A stretch of 15,613 nucleotides of DNA from JAEUIT01 sp034439815 (GTDB taxonomy: Bacteria; Planctomycetota; Phycisphaerae; Phycisphaerales; SM1A02), in assembly GCA_034439815.1 (NCBI GenBank), contig JAWXBD010000160.1:1-15613 (forward strand), in the 5' to 3' direction. A model generated the notes under the pieces. It worked only from the letters and a program-made list of their open reading frames with translations, made no database searches and was not told the DNA's origin. Made by a program: the position numbers and the translations under genes. Numbering within the stretch: the stretch's first letter is position 1; every line of letters begins with the position of its first letter. Positions 14,862 through 15,613 of the stretch are shown here, piece by piece.

Positions 14862-15613
14862 ATGACTCCTCCTCGCGGCACGGAAACCAAATCTTCTCGC
14901 ACGCCTGCCGCTCCGTCGCGCGCTGGTGTGGCAGCGGCGCGGACAATCGCTGGCATGATCGGGTCGCACTGTTCGACGGCGGGCGGGCTGTACTTGGCAA
15001 TCGAGGAGGCAGTCGCACTGGAGCTCGACTGCGTGCAGATCTTCACGCGCAGTCAACGTCAATGGGTCGCTCCGCCGCTGACAGAAGAGACTGTCCGCGC
15101 ATGGAAGGCGGCGCGGACGTCGGCGGGCTGGGACGATCTCCCACAGCGCGTCGTGAGTCACAATTCGTACCTTGTCAATCTTGCTGCGCCCGATGAAACG
15201 AACCGCCGTAAGTCCATCGCGCTGCAGCGCGACGAGCTTGAGCGATGCGAGGCGCTCGGCATCTCGTTCAGTGTGGCGCATCCCGGCGCGCACCTCTGTG
15301 GAAGCGGCGGCACACCACGCGCGCCGCGCAGCCCGAATCTGCTCCGCACGCCGTGCAGCGCCGATGAAGAAGAAGGTCTCAAGACCATTGCCCGCAGCCT
15401 CGACACGCTGCATCGCGAACTGAAGGGATATCGCGTCATCACGTGTCTCGAGACGACGACCGGCAGCGGCACGAATCTGGGGTACGACTTCGCCCAGCTG
15501 GCGCGCATCCGCGCGCTGGTGCAAGAGCCCGAGCGCGTGGGCTTCTGTCTCGACACGTGCCATATCACCAGCGCCGGATACGATATGAGCACCGAGCGAG
15601 CCGCCCGGGCCAC
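14862..15613 (+). CDS. nfo: Endonuclease IV (AP endonuclease), 3' end beyond window
   Basis: Nfo is a TIM-barrel, tri-zinc enzyme that cleaves DNA 5' of abasic sites in base-excision repair. The first 250 residues are in the window with no stop. Family motifs are GSHCSTAGGLYLAIEEA, VQIFTRSQRQW, VSHNSYLVNLA, AHPGAHL, LETTTGSGTNLGYDF and FCLDTCHITSAGYD. Zinc ligands equivalent to E. coli His69, His109, Glu145, Asp179 and His182 are all present; the later ones lie past the window end. Two oddities are a polar N-terminal extension of about 30 residues before IGSH (an internal ATG at 14955 is an alternative start) and about 20 extra residues after AHPGAHL (Pro/Arg-rich, two Cys). It starts 18 bases after the oxidoreductase gene, so probably the same transcript. 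Confidence 0.96.
   Translation, partial: MTPPRGTETKSSRTPAAPSRAGVAAARTIAGMIGSHCSTAGGLYLAIEEAVALELDCVQIFTRSQRQWVAPPLTEETVRAWKAARTSAGWDDLPQRVVSHNSYLVNLAAPDETNRRKSIALQRDELERCEALGISFSVAHPGAHLCGSGGTPRAPRSPNLLRTPCSADEEEGLKTIARSLDTLHRELKGYRVITCLETTTGSGTNLGYDFAQLARIRALVQEPERVGFCLDTCHITSAGYDMSTERAARA

Noticed and set aside
14250..15563. Long minus-strand frame of 437 codons opposite the oxidoreductase and nfo
   Set aside because: Antisense shadow; the plus-strand proteins carry full family motifs.

Overview
The window is a GC-rich chromosomal segment, most likely from a planctomycete of the class Phycisphaerae. The pointers are two large porins with the LADAD-RASLQG / WDNGFFL core that I associate with that group, a zinc-ribbon membrane protein with a CxxCGYDLRG motif, a small RLRGxYWxWR protein, and a PurS-PurL fusion. 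This placement rests on recognition, not on a search.

Layout. Bases 1-224 hold a strong stem-loop and no convincing gene. A secreted protein of unknown function (225-794) follows and ends in a clear intrinsic terminator. Next come nuoH (complex I membrane subunit, apart from any other nuo gene), a 67-residue basic protein of unknown function starting 4 bases later, and radA/sms (recombination). Two related outer-membrane porins follow in tandem (4422-5858 and 6095-7741). The first has a structured leader ending against its Shine-Dalgarno sequence and a perfect 11-bp terminator.

Bases 7742-8848 look like an empty spacer between the second porin and purL but are a small gene graveyard read on the minus strand. 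They hold a vapB-type antitoxin relic with an in-frame amber codon where the conserved Gln of the SQAVRLP motif should be, the first dozen residues of a vapC toxin starting at an ATGA overlap, and further down a broken gene beginning MNREELLINAFVV. All neighbouring genes are on the plus strand, so this looks like decayed accessory DNA.

From 8849 to the end a same-strand run encodes purL (two N-terminal PurS-like domains fused to PurL), purQ (separate glutaminase), a double zinc-ribbon six-helix membrane protein, a Gfo/Idh/MocA oxidoreductase resembling those found beside lipid A genes, and endonuclease IV (nfo), cut by the window end. PurL and PurQ together make FGAM synthase. The porins and possibly the oxidoreductase concern the outer membrane. 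RadA and Nfo are DNA-repair proteins. No tRNA, rRNA, CRISPR array or intact insertion sequence was seen, and no clearly new multi-gene system. The most unusual content is the decayed toxin-antitoxin patch and the PurS-PurS-PurL architecture.
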